64,000 nucleotides of DNA from Labedaea rhizosphaerae (lineage in GTDB: Bacteria > Actinomycetota > Actinomycetes > Mycobacteriales > Pseudonocardiaceae). How positions within the stretch are numbered: the first letter of the stretch is position 1; each line of letters begins with the position of its first letter. Made by a program: the position numbers and the translations under genes. This document shows, piece by piece, positions 7,064 through 16,085 of this stretch. The stretch is taken from NCBI RefSeq assembly GCF_004362825.1, contig NZ_SNXZ01000003.1, positions 906,784 to 970,783 on the forward strand. Reading direction: 5' to 3'. The notes below the pieces were generated by a model. The model saw only the letters and a program-made list of their open reading frames with translations. It did no database searches and was not told where the DNA came from.

Positions 7064-10000
7064 GAGGTGCTCGCATTTCCTTGGGACAGGTCGACTTCGC
7101 ACGCCCGGCGGACTTCCTGCACCGTCGCCGGAGCGTCCATCCGGAACAGTCCGTCGAGTCCGCGTTCGAGGCGGGAGGCGCGCACGGCGTCCTTCACGGC
7201 GAGGAACACGCTCGTCGCCAGGACCAGTGGTGGCTCGCCGACCTCCTTGGCGGACAACACGTTCGCCGGGTTCTCCGGCACGTCGGGGGCAAGGTTGCGT
7301 GGGAACAGGTGGGTGTTGAACTCCAGCGGGATCGTCGTGACCGCGGGTGGCTTGTACCGCCAGGTGTTCACGGTGTTGAGCCTGCCTTCGTCGTCGCCTT
7401 CCGGCTGGTACACCAGGTCCTCGGTCAGCACGTAGCCGATGCCTTGCACGAACGCGCCTTCGACCTGACCGATGTCCAGCGCGGGGTTGAGGCTCCAGCC
7501 CATGTCGTAGGCGATGTCGGAGCTCAGCACCTTGACCTCCCCGGTGAGGATGTCCACCTCGACCACCGAGCACGCCGCGGAGTAGGTGAAGTCGCAGAAC
7601 TGATTGACCGCACCGCCCGGCGCGGCGTCCCGGTCGACCGTGATGCCGGGGATGTCGTGCTGATCCTTCATCGGCTTGTAGGTGAGCGCGGTCAGCGGTG
7701 TTTCGCCGCCCTGCATCGGCGCGGTGAACGACACCACCAGGTCGACCCTTTGCTGGTAGGCGACCTGGACGAGGTTCTGCCAGATCAGCCGCGTGATGCC
7801 GGTGGCCCGGTTGGTGACCGGTGTGGCCCAGCCCTGCTTGCCGTAGTTCCAGAAGTCGATCTGGCGCTCGCAGCACCAGTCCGGCCCGTTCTCCGCCAGC
7901 ATCCGGTAGCCGAACTCGGTGAGCCGGGCGCGCAGCTGCTCACACACCTGCTTGACCGCCTCCGCGCTGTAGGACGTGCCGGTGGAGGCGCCCGTGCTCG
8001 TCGGGTTCGGGATCACCCCGGTGTTCGGGCCCTCGATCCGCAGCAGGTCGAACGGCACGTTCAACATGTACGAGGCGGCCTGCTCGACCCGGGTGTTGAG
8101 CCCTTGGCCCATCTCCACGCCACCCTGGTGGATCACCACGCTGCCGTCACCGGCGTACACCGCGGCGTAGGCGACCGCCTGTTCGAGCTGGACGAGGTTG
8201 TAGCCGGAGCCGTACTTCACCGGCACCATCGCGATCCCGCGCTTGCGCCACCGGTTGGTCCGGTTGAAGGTGTCGACCACGACCTTGCGTGCGTCGTACC
8301 TGGCTTCCTTGCGCAGGTACGCCCAGACCTCACGCATGTAGCAGTAGGTCAGGGCCTGCCCGAACGGCGTCACGTCGCCGCGCTTGTACAGGTTGCGCTC
8401 CCGGACCACCGCCGGGTCGAGGCCTGCAGCGAACGCGGCGTCGTCGATCGCGTTCTCGGTGATCAGCTTGCCCTGGATGTCGCCGAACGCCCGGAACGCC
8501 GTGCTCGGCGCCTTGTTCGTGCGGCAGACGTCGATCTGGTTGCGGAAGTTGTCGACCTGGTAGGCGTTGTCGGCGCGCAGTTGCAGGCAGTTGGTGACGA
8601 CGAAGGAGCAGTCGTAGAACGCGCCGCCGTCGGCCCACATCGCGGTGTCCAACCCGTGCAACACACCGGTCTTGCGGTCGATCGCGACCTGGTAGGCGCC
8701 GTACACCGCGTGCCGCTTGCCGATCATGCCGGTGTCCGTGTCGCGCGGCAGCACCAGGCGCACCGGCCGGTCGAGCGCGTTGGCGGCGACGATCGCGGGC
8801 CCGACGACGAACCTGGCCTGCTCGGTCTTGCCGCCGTAGGCGCCGCCGACCTGCGGCACGTCGACCTCGATGCGGTGGTACTCCACGCCGAGCGCCATCG
8901 CGGAGGTCTGGTGCATCTCCATGGGGCTCTGGGTGGACGGGATCACCCGCCAGCGGTCGCCGTCCACCGGCTCGACCACGCACGCCTGCGTCTCCATGTA
9001 GAAGTGCGCCTGACCGCCCGTGGTCTGCGTGTTGGCGACGATGACGCACTCGACGTCGTCGATCTTCGTGGTCCTGGCCGACGGCGTGCGGTCGAACGGC
9101 TCGCGCTTGGCCACCCAGGACAGGTCCGAATCCGGCCGGTTGATCTGCCACACGTGCGAGTTGAAGTTCGCGGTCGTCGGGTAGTCGGGGAAGATGCTGC
9201 CCTGCTTGACGGCGTGCTCGATGGTCAGCACCGGACGACGCCAGTGCGACGGCCACTGCGTGACGTCCGTGTAGTCGACGCATTGCTCGCTCACGAACGC
9301 GGCGATGTCGACCGCCTGCTGCTCGGTCTCGGCCACGACGAGCACGATCGCCTGCCCGACGTAGTTGACCATGTCCACCGCGAGCAGCGGCTGATCGCCG
9401 CCCATGCCTTGCATGTTGATGCCGTGGGGTGGCACCTGGTCGTGGCCGACCAGCCCGACGAACCCCGGCTGGTGCCCCGTCAGGTACTCGGCGAGGGCCG
9501 CCTGGTCGACCGGATCGGCGCTGCCGGGCAGGTGGAAGTGGAAGTTCGCCAGTGCGGCACGGCTCGCCACGAAGGCGGCGTTCACCGTGCGGGCAGGCAC
9601 CTGCGTCTCGTGCGTGTAGGTCACCTTGCCGGTCGCCTGGTAGAAGGCCATGAGCTTGATGTAGGGCTGGGAGACCGGCGCCTTCCAGTCCTGGATGACG
9701 TAGGTCTGCCTGCCGCCCGACAGTTCCCAGCGTCCCCAAGTGCTCTCCCCCGCCGACTTGTCGGCCACGGGCACCTGGTCGGGGGCGACGCCCAGCAGCG
9801 CGTTGACGATCGCCTTGTACAGGAACGCGACCGCCAGCTCGGTGCGGTATTCGTCCGTGATCCCCTCCCAGGGCACCTGGGTCATCCGGTCGTGCCAGCG
9901 GGCGAGCTCCGCTGCCACCTCCGTGCGCAGGGTCGCGGCCAGCTGGGGGAAGTCGTTGAGGGACAGGGGTTTGTTCGCCAGTTGGGCCTCGGTGCGCACC

Positions 10001-11565
10001 GGCCGCCACGGGAAGGGCGCGATACCGCCGTAGACGATGGTCGCGGTGTCGACGCCCTGGCCTTCGAGCCGCAGCATCGTCGTGCCGTTGACCAGCGAGT
10101 GCGCGTTGACGTCGCGCAGGGCGACCTTCTGCGCGAACACCCTCGTGACCGGGTCCGGCGGCAGCGGCAGCACGTAGCTCAGGATGACGAGGCCGGCGAG
10201 CTTGCCCGAGTCGGCGCGGACCTCGTCGACCAGCTCGGCCACGGCCATCTCACGGGGTTCGTCATCCTGCAGCGCCCACCACACCTTCACCCGGGCGCCG
10301 AGCGCGACGATCACGGTGAGCAGGTCGGACGGGAAAGGCTCGCCGACCTGGATGTGCTCCAGCACCAGCATGGTGTTGCCGCCGATCGTGGCCGCGTTGC
10401 GCACGATGGCACCCGCCGTGCGGCGGGCCATGAGCCACAGGGCCCCCGCCGCGGTGTGCTCCGCCATGCCCCGGGTGCGGCGGATCTCGTCGAGCTGGTC
10501 GATCAGCTCGGCGTAGGTCGTGGACGCGCCGACCTCGAGGGCCTGGGCGGTCGCGGACGTGTGGTGCAGCTCCGGGACGATCTGGATGTCGATCAGCACC
10601 TCGGCGGCGCGCACCTCGTCCGGGTAAACGCCGTAGGAGGTGTTGCCGTTGACCATTCTGGTGCACTTGCCCACGAACTCCCGCAGCAACGCCCCGAGCT
10701 CTGCCAGCGTGGCGGGCCGTGCCCACACCCGGCCGTCGCTCTCGAACCGCTGGGTCCCCGGCGGGGGCCCGTCGTCGGGCGGCAGCGCGATCTTGGGCCG
10801 CGCGGCCGGGACCATCGCCGAGAGCGCTTCCTCGGGCATGCACTTCATCCGGGCCGACTCGTCCTCGGAGGTCCAGTCACTCGCGAAGGTCTCCATCCCG
10901 GTCAGGATCGGCCGGTACCCGGTGCAGCGGCACAGGTTGCCGTCGAAGACGTCCTCGATCTGGCGTTTGGTCGGCTTGGGGTTCTTCTCGAGCAACGCGC
11001 TCATGTTCATCACGAAGCCGGGCGTGCAGTAGCCGCATTGCGTGCCATTGTTGATCGCCAGCCGGTGGGCGACCGGGTTCATGCCTTCCAGGGCGGTGCC
11101 CGGCGGTACCTCGTCGATGCCTGCGCCCGCGTCGAGCGCCCGCGCCGTCGCGGTTTGCGCCTCGCCCCGGGACTGGCTGGCAGCCTTCGCCGCGTCCGCC
11201 TCGCGACTGGTGACGTAGGTGGGCGGCGCCGCAGCGCGGGAGTACGCCAGTTGGTGGGCGAGGTGCTCGGGGGCGGGCCGCGTCGTGTCGCCGGTGCCCT
11301 CGATGGTCGTCACCGACAACCCGTCCAGGGCGCAGACCGGGCGAAGGCACGAGTTGATGGAGCGGTGCGTGGCCGCACCGGACTTGGCATCGCGGCTGGA
11401 GAGGATCACCGTGCAGGCGCCGCAACCTCCTTGCCCGCACCCCTTCTTCGCGCCGGTCAACCCGACTTCCGGCGAACGGAGGTAGTCGATGAGGAGCAGG
11501 TCCGGCGACGGGTTCTCCAGCGTCACCAGTTCGCCGTTGAGGAAGAAAGAAATGGTGTCGGTCAC
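7060..11565 (-). CDS. Single-chain xanthine dehydrogenase / aldehyde oxidase family molybdoenzyme
   Basis: The protein has 1501 residues and contains all three parts of the family in one chain. The plant-ferredoxin-like [2Fe-2S] cluster uses Cys43, 48, 51 and 73; the second cluster uses Cys177, 180, 212 and 214. A CO-dehydrogenase-type FAD domain follows (about 260-560, with TIGGNTMLVLEHIQVGEPFPSDLL), then the molybdopterin domain (about 620-1470) with QVGGAYGGKTEQ and the catalytic Glu1444 in KEVGEPPL. The spacing between the two clusters is about 64 residues longer than usual, filled by a low-complexity Ala-rich segment (95-160). Most bacterial relatives are split into two or three subunits. 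The start is GTG with no obvious Shine-Dalgarno. Members hydroxylate purines or oxidise aldehydes; the binding-pocket residues do not let me choose between these. Confidence 0.9.
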   Translation of the reverse strand: MTDTISFFLNGELVTLENPSPDLLLIDYLRSPEVGLTGAKKGCGQGGCGACTVILSSRDAKSGAATHRSINSCLRPVCALDGLSVTTIEGTGDTTRPAPEHLAHQLAYSRAAAPPTYVTSREADAAKAASQSRGEAQTATARALDAGAGIDEVPPGTALEGMNPVAHRLAINNGTQCGYCTPGFVMNMSALLEKNPKPTKRQIEDVFDGNLCRCTGYRPILTGMETFASDWTSEDESARMKCMPEEALSAMVPAARPKIALPPDDGPPPGTQRFESDGRVWARPATLAELGALLREFVGKCTRMVNGNTSYGVYPDEVRAAEVLIDIQIVPELHHTSATAQALEVGASTTYAELIDQLDEIRRTRGMAEHTAAGALWLMARRTAGAIVRNAATIGGNTMLVLEHIQVGEPFPSDLLTVIVALGARVKVWWALQDDEPREMAVAELVDEVRADSGKLAGLVILSYVLPLPPDPVTRVFAQKVALRDVNAHSLVNGTTMLRLEGQGVDTATIVYGGIAPFPWRPVRTEAQLANKPLSLNDFPQLAATLRTEVAAELARWHDRMTQVPWEGITDEYRTELAVAFLYKAIVNALLGVAPDQVPVADKSAGESTWGRWELSGGRQTYVIQDWKAPVSQPYIKLMAFYQATGKVTYTHETQVPARTVNAAFVASRAALANFHFHLPGSADPVDQAALAEYLTGHQPGFVGLVGHDQVPPHGINMQGMGGDQPLLAVDMVNYVGQAIVLVVAETEQQAVDIAAFVSEQCVDYTDVTQWPSHWRRPVLTIEHAVKQGSIFPDYPTTANFNSHVWQINRPDSDLSWVAKREPFDRTPSARTTKIDDVECVIVANTQTTGGQAHFYMETQACVVEPVDGDRWRVIPSTQSPMEMHQTSAMALGVEYHRIEVDVPQVGGAYGGKTEQARFVVGPAIVAANALDRPVRLVLPRDTDTGMIGKRHAVYGAYQVAIDRKTGVLHGLDTAMWADGGAFYDCSFVVTNCLQLRADNAYQVDNFRNQIDVCRTNKAPSTAFRAFGDIQGKLITENAIDDAAFAAGLDPAVVRERNLYKRGDVTPFGQALTYCYMREVWAYLRKEARYDARKVVVDTFNRTNRWRKRGIAMVPVKYGSGYNLVQLEQAVAYAAVYAGDGSVVIHQGGVEMGQGLNTRVEQAASYMLNVPFDLLRIEGPNTGVIPNPTSTGASTGTSYSAEAVKQVCEQLRARLTEFGYRMLAENGPDWCCERQIDFWNYGKQGWATPVTNRATGITRLIWQNLVQVAYQQRVDLVVSFTAPMQGGETPLTALTYKPMKDQHDIPGITVDRDAAPGGAVNQFCDFTYSAACSVVEVDILTGEVKVLSSDIAYDMGWSLNPALDIGQVEGAFVQGIGYVLTEDLVYQPEGDDEGRLNTVNTWRYKPPAVTTIPLEFNTHLFPRNLAPDVPENPANVLSAKEVGEPPLVLATSVFLAVKDAVRASRLERGLDGLFRMDAPATVQEVRRACEVDLSQGNASTS

Positions 11566-12082
11566 AAAATATCAAGCTAATCCGGCGTATTGTTTCGTCC
11601 ACCGCCGAACTTGGTGGCGTTCCGGCGGCCGATACCTACGGTGACGACCATCCCAGCACTTCATTGTGAAGCCTCACTCAACAGTGCAAAATACCGACAG
11701 ATCATGATGCGGGCGGTCCTGGTGCCGTCGCTGCCGTCCTCGCTCGGCTGAACTCGAACGAGAACGCTCGATGATCTTCTTATTTACTAACGATTATTCC
11801 GTTGTCGCCGATCTTCGCAACTCCTGCCCGGAGTGTTACGAGAATGGCGTACCCAATTGTGTGGAGTTGCCGGCAGGCGCCCGTGATGTGATCCTCCCGA
11901 ACTCCCGGTGGGCAACCCGTCCGGACCTCAGCAGCGACGGCTTCCAGCCGTTGCAGGCGGTTCCACTGGAACAGGTGCAACAGCTGCGGTGCCGGCAATT
12001 CTGGCCGTCATACTTCCGTGGTGCAGGTGCAGGTGCAGGTGCGGGTGCACGGGTCGATGCGCGGAACGACCAGGTATCCCTG
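11566..12082. other. Intergenic region upstream of XDH, with a hexamer tandem repeat
   Basis: No gene is supported here. The part nearest the XDH start (11566-11860) is clearly AT-richer than its surroundings and is the likely promoter region of the minus-strand XDH gene. At about 12022-12054 the hexamer gtgcag or a close variant repeats four to five times, just past the 3' end of the S9 peptidase gene. I see no convincing -10/-35 pair or terminator. Confidence 0.5.
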
Positions 12083-13990
12083 TCAGGGCTGGAGCCAGCG
12101 CTCGAACCAGGCACGGGTGCGACGCAGGATGTCGAGTTGGTGGTTGCGTTCCCGGATCGAGTGGCCCTCTCTGGGGTAGATCACGAACTCGTGCACGGCA
12201 CCGAAGTGGCGCAGTGCCCGGTGAAAGTACACGGCTTGGCCGAGCGGGACGTTGGTGTCCTCGGCGCCGTGCAGGATGAGCACTGGGGTGCGGATGCGGC
12301 TGGAGAAGGAGATCGGGCTGAGCGCGTCGTGCGGGTGCGGGCCGATCCCCTCCCACCCGATGCTGCCGCCAAGCGCGCCATCGAGCTGGCCGTACTCCCC
12401 GGTTGCGGCGAGCATCCCCCAGTCTGTGATACCCGCGTCGACCAGCGCGGCGCGAAACCGGTTTGTCTGCCCGATTGCCCAGGCGGCCATGAATCCACCG
12501 TGGCTCCCGCCGGCGATGCCCAGCCGGTCGGGGTCGGCGATGCCCTGGTCGATGAGCAGGTCGATGCCGGTCAGGATGTCGGTCCACTCCTCTCGGCCGA
12601 CCCTGCCCGCGACGCTGGCGGCGAACTCGTGACCGTGGCCCTGACCGCCGCGCGGGTTGGGCAGGAACACCGCGTATCCGTCGGTGGCCAGCCACTGTGC
12701 CCGTGCACCGTAGAACGAGAACAACTGGAGTTGATCGGCGTACCGGTCGTAAGGGCCACCGTGCACGATCGTGACGAGCGGGAACGGGCCATCCGAAGCG
12801 GATTTCCCAACCGGTAGTACCAGCAGACCGTCCAGTTCGAGTCCGTCGACGGCACGGTAAGCCAGCGGTTGCTGGGTGCCGAACGTGATGCCGTCGAGTT
12901 CGGGGCGCGTGTCCGTGACCTTTCGCAGCGGCCCGACTGGCGGGCCGATGTGGATGTTCGTGGGTTGGTAACGGGTACCGGTCAGTGCCGCGATCGTCGT
13001 GCCCGCGGGGTTGGTGGTGAGGGAGTCGAGGCGGCCGGGGTGCTGCGACAGCGGCGTGGAGCCGTCGGGATCGAGCCGGGCGAGGGTCGTGTTCAGGCCG
13101 TCGGCGAACACGACCAGAGGGGCGGCGTCGGTCTGGCGTAGTTCGGTGGGGCACATCGGGAGGTTGGCGGTGCGGTTGCGTCGGACGCGGCTGCTGATGG
13201 CCAGGTCGAACACCGCGGTGCCGGCGTGGAGGACCGGTGGGGTGAGGGCGATGTAACCGAGGTGCCAACCGTCTTCAGCCGGCCACCAGGCCAGCGATTG
13301 TGCTTCGACCTCGACCGGTCCAAGGTCCTCAGCGGTCCCCGTTGCGAGGTCGAACAGGTGCAGCTGGCCGGTGCGGGGGCCGTAGTCCTTGTCGGCGCTG
13401 GCCTGGGTGAGCACGGCGAGCGGGCCACCGTCGGGTCGTTGCCGCAGTTCCACGACGTGCCGGTCACCGAACACACTCGGAGTGGTGACCTGGCCGGCGC
13501 GCAGGTCGAGCAGGCGCAACCGGGCACGCGGTTCGCTTTCACCGACGACGATGGCGTCGTCGCGGTCCTGGGCGCGGCGCGTGTCCTCCTCGGTGGGCTC
13601 GTCCTCGGCGAGCAGAGCGACAAGGCTGGGATCGGCGAGCGGCAGGTGGTCGATGATGCCGGCGCGCCAGCCGGTCACCGCGATCACCACGCCGTCGGCA
13701 GGGGTGAACCGGTGCAGCTGCGGAGTGCCACGCTCCGCGCGGTCGGACAGGAAGTACAGCGTGCGCGAGTCCGCGGACCAGCGGGGTCGGGACTCCGTCG
13801 CGGTGTCGGCGGTTACCCGATGCCACTCACCATCGCCTTCGATGTCGGCCAGCCAGAGCGCGGTGTCGAGGTGGTCACCGATTCGGCTGATGGGGGCGAG
13901 AACGTAGCAGAGCAGTTGCCCGTTCGGAGCGAGAGCAGGGGCTTGCGGGACGCGGCCCTCGACCACGAGTTCAGCGGTCAAACCTGTCAT
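12083..13990 (-). CDS. S9 family prolyl-oligopeptidase / acylaminoacyl peptidase
   Basis: The protein has 635 residues from the ATG at 13990; a longer frame to 14086 starts with unrelated residues that are less likely to be translated. The N-terminal part (about 1-370) is a beta-propeller with WSADSRTLYFLSDRAERGTPQL-type blades. The C-terminal alpha/beta hydrolase domain has the nucleophile in GIAGGSHGG (Ser496), the acid in HGAEDTNVP (Asp578) and the base in YPREGH (His610), and ends in RTRAWFERWL as family members do. It would cleave short peptides or acyl-amino acids. No signal peptide is seen, so it is cytoplasmic. It stands alone in the accessory region between repeats R1 and R2. Confidence 0.9.
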   Translation of the reverse strand: MTGLTAELVVEGRVPQAPALAPNGQLLCYVLAPISRIGDHLDTALWLADIEGDGEWHRVTADTATESRPRWSADSRTLYFLSDRAERGTPQLHRFTPADGVVIAVTGWRAGIIDHLPLADPSLVALLAEDEPTEEDTRRAQDRDDAIVVGESEPRARLRLLDLRAGQVTTPSVFGDRHVVELRQRPDGGPLAVLTQASADKDYGPRTGQLHLFDLATGTAEDLGPVEVEAQSLAWWPAEDGWHLGYIALTPPVLHAGTAVFDLAISSRVRRNRTANLPMCPTELRQTDAAPLVVFADGLNTTLARLDPDGSTPLSQHPGRLDSLTTNPAGTTIAALTGTRYQPTNIHIGPPVGPLRKVTDTRPELDGITFGTQQPLAYRAVDGLELDGLLVLPVGKSASDGPFPLVTIVHGGPYDRYADQLQLFSFYGARAQWLATDGYAVFLPNPRGGQGHGHEFAASVAGRVGREEWTDILTGIDLLIDQGIADPDRLGIAGGSHGGFMAAWAIGQTNRFRAALVDAGITDWGMLAATGEYGQLDGALGGSIGWEGIGPHPHDALSPISFSSRIRTPVLILHGAEDTNVPLGQAVYFHRALRHFGAVHEFVIYPREGHSIRERNHQLDILRRTRAWFERWLQP

Positions 13991-14210
13991 GTGATCAGTG
14001 TGCCCAACGTCAACAGCGCACCACGTTGACGAGTCGGTGCGCTCGGTCCGCTTGGCCAAAGCGTGCAGCCGCACCGACGGGTGCACACCCCACGCGCCCA
14101 GTCAGTCAAGGTGCAGACAAGCGCAGCCAACACAGGCCAAATCCGGCCAGTGCGCTCGCACTCGTCCCGCGCACCGAGCCCACCACCATTAGAGCCGCGC
14201 ATGGGCATGA

Positions 14211-14520
14211 GTGTGGGCATGAACTGGTGTCCAGCACTGCCTCTAGCGCGCTGCGGAGAGTCACGAGATCCGCGCATGCCCTGGCCGCCAAGCAGTGCCG
14301 CGGGTTGTAGTCGATTTAGGTTCCAGCCGGTGAGGGTTCGAATCCCTTCAGCCCCACCAATGTTGACCAGCAGGAACATTCGGCTGGACTGTCATCAAGG
14401 CGACCCGTGGGTGCGAGAACGGGTGCGTACATTCCACTCAGTGCGGTGGCCTGAGTGTGCTCTCGAGGCACCGGGCGACGGAAGGCTGCCGGATACGTCG
14501 TGCCGCAGCCGGCGATCATC
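14211..14520 (+). repeat. Repeat R2, tRNA 3'-half-like core at 14303-14359
   Basis: This is the best-preserved copy. The core ends CAGCCCC-A-CCA, so it includes an encoded CCA. A T-arm GAGGG/CCCTT encloses TTCGAAT, and class I spacing puts TTTAGGT at the anticodon loop. The upstream flank starts gtgtgggcat at 14211, exactly 92 bases before the core, as in R1. The downstream flank shares cgggtgcgta, ctctcgaggca and cgtgccgc blocks with R1. No 5' half of a tRNA is present. Confidence 0.65.
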
Positions 14521-14662
14521 CCAAACTCGCAACCGCCAGACGGGTGCCCCGCACGTCGGCATGGGAGTGCAGTCCATCGTGCGAGCAAGGCCGCGGTCGT
14601 AGCGATGCGGGTGGCACGGCGATACTGGTGTTGATCGAAATAGCCACAAGTGGGAGTTAGAT

Positions 14663-15277
14663 GTGATCGAGGCGGTGCACTTTGTCGTCACGGCGTTGAC
14701 CGCTGGCGCTGAGGCGAAAACCAGCGAGACTGCATCGACCGAGTTGGTGGACGCATACTCGGACATGAAGGCGCTGGCGCTTCGGCTGCTGCGCCGTGCC
14801 GGCTCAGCACCGATCATGGTGGCTCACATGGTGGAAGCAGACTTGATCAAACTGACCACGATGTCAGAGCGGAAGGAACTCGAGGCTGTTTTCCGCGCCG
14901 CGAGAGCCGAGTCGGACATGGAGTTGCTGGCGGCGGCCCTCAAGGTCCTGGAGTTGCTCGACCCAGCCGGTCGGAAGGCGGACGAGTATCGGGCGCTGCT
15001 GCGCGATGACACAGCATTCCAGATCTTGGGCACCGCTGAAGCAATCGCCTACCTCCAGGAGATTGCCCAGGAGATGATTCTCCTTTTCCCCATCACGATG
15101 GGAGAGGCCATCGGGCGGATCAACCGACACTTCGCGGAACACCGGTTCTTCAGTCCCATCTCGGTTTCCAACCTTCTCCACGAAGAGCAAGACACGTGGG
15201 CCAAACACATCTACTACGGCAGAGACACATTTTGGTGGTTGGGCAAGGACGACCTCGAACCTCTACCTTATCCCTAG
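14663..15277 (+). CDS. Unknown 204-aa actinobacterial protein, possible conflict/signalling type
   Basis: The start is GTG at 14663, with GGGAG about seven bases upstream. The protein has 204 residues and is mostly helical. Its N-terminus VVTALTAGAEAKTSETAS followed by ELVDAYSDMKALALRLL matches a pattern I associate with the first domain of multi-domain actinomycete proteins in conflict or signalling contexts; this is memory of a family, not a search result. The C-terminal half (EAIGRINRHFAEHRFFSPIS) reads like a winged-helix or interaction domain. There is no signal peptide, no transmembrane segment and no catalytic motif. It is the only intact gene between repeats R2 and R3. Base composition is lower in GC than the core genes, consistent with transfer. 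Function unknown. Confidence 0.7.
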   Translation: MIEAVHFVVTALTAGAEAKTSETASTELVDAYSDMKALALRLLRRAGSAPIMVAHMVEADLIKLTTMSERKELEAVFRAARAESDMELLAAALKVLELLDPAGRKADEYRALLRDDTAFQILGTAEAIAYLQEIAQEMILLFPITMGEAIGRINRHFAEHRFFSPISVSNLLHEEQDTWAKHIYYGRDTFWWLGKDDLEPLPYP

Positions 15278-15720
15278 CAGGCCATCCTGTATCTACTCGA
15301 CGGGACATCGTATCCGACATGCCGGTACGCCACCTCATGCGCACCCGCTCCTCCGCCGTAACCTGCCAACCGCCCGACATCATCTGGTCCCTTGGTTACT
15401 GTTCTCGCCACCGCCACAAAACGGGTCTGCCGTTACAACTGATTCCTCATCTAAAGGGTCGCGATCACTCAGCCGTCGGCATAAGCGCATGTTAACTGCC
15501 ACAGGATCCCGATTCGATAGAGACGCGAGAGACAAACGAACTCGATGCCGACCTTGTCAGTGCATTGGCTCTACGGCTCCTCAGTACGTGCGCAGGCCAT
15601 GCCTGGCGCGTTGGCCATGAGCTCTGGGCCGCCGTAGAGCTCGATGCCCGCGCCCTGTCGCAGACCAGCGATCGGGGTGCATTCACAGCGCTGCCAGCGG
15701 CGCCATCCAGCACCGCACGC
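15278..15720. other. Intergenic stretch between the 204-aa gene and R3
   Basis: No supported gene. A plus-strand frame around 15520-15670 gives a protein-like run (HAWRVGHELWAAVELDARAL) with no start site, and could be a decayed gene fragment, but nothing recognisable surrounds it. The stretch is AT-richer than the core parts of the window. Confidence 0.35.
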
Positions 15721-15910
15721 CGATCGCTGGTGTGCGAGTTTGGGTGCGAGCGTGCGTCAACGGATGCCTCTGATGCCTCGATCGGGCCTTCTTGAGTCCG
15801 CGTCCGCCCTGGTGGGGCATCAATGCCGCAGTTTGTCGTCGATTTAGGTTCCAGCCGGTGAGGTTTCGAGTCCCTTCAGTCCCACTAGCTCTGGCCAGCG
15901 GAAACACTCA
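15721..15910 (+). repeat. Repeat R3, degenerate tRNA-like core at 15830-15885
   Basis: This copy is aligned with R1 and R2 through gtcgatttaggttccagccg, but its T-stem has mismatched (GAGGT against CCCTT) and the acceptor strand reads CAGTCCC, so it is decaying. Its upstream flank (cgatcgctgg, then tgcgagtttggg, then gatgcctctg, then cttcttgag) is shared with R4 rather than R1/R2, which defines two subfamilies. Downstream, 15952-15998 matches the left edge of the window (55-101). Confidence 0.6.
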
Positions 15911-16085
15911 AGTCCCGTCGCCGCCGAGCTGACCTTTGGGTGCGAGAACGAGATCACGCCGACCGAACGGCAGTCGGCCACGTCCGCACAGCGGCAGAAG
16001 CGGATGTTCGTGGTTAGGTGAATCAGGTCGGCGGCAACAGCGGGCCTGATGTCTGCGTTGGCCTACGACCCGTAAGGGTTCCGCG

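Noticed and set aside
7081-11580. A 1499-residue open frame on the plus strand opposite the XDH gene
   Set aside because: It is the antisense shadow of a GC-rich gene; its translation is Arg/Val/Asp/His-rich with no domain, and the minus-strand frame carries every XDH motif.
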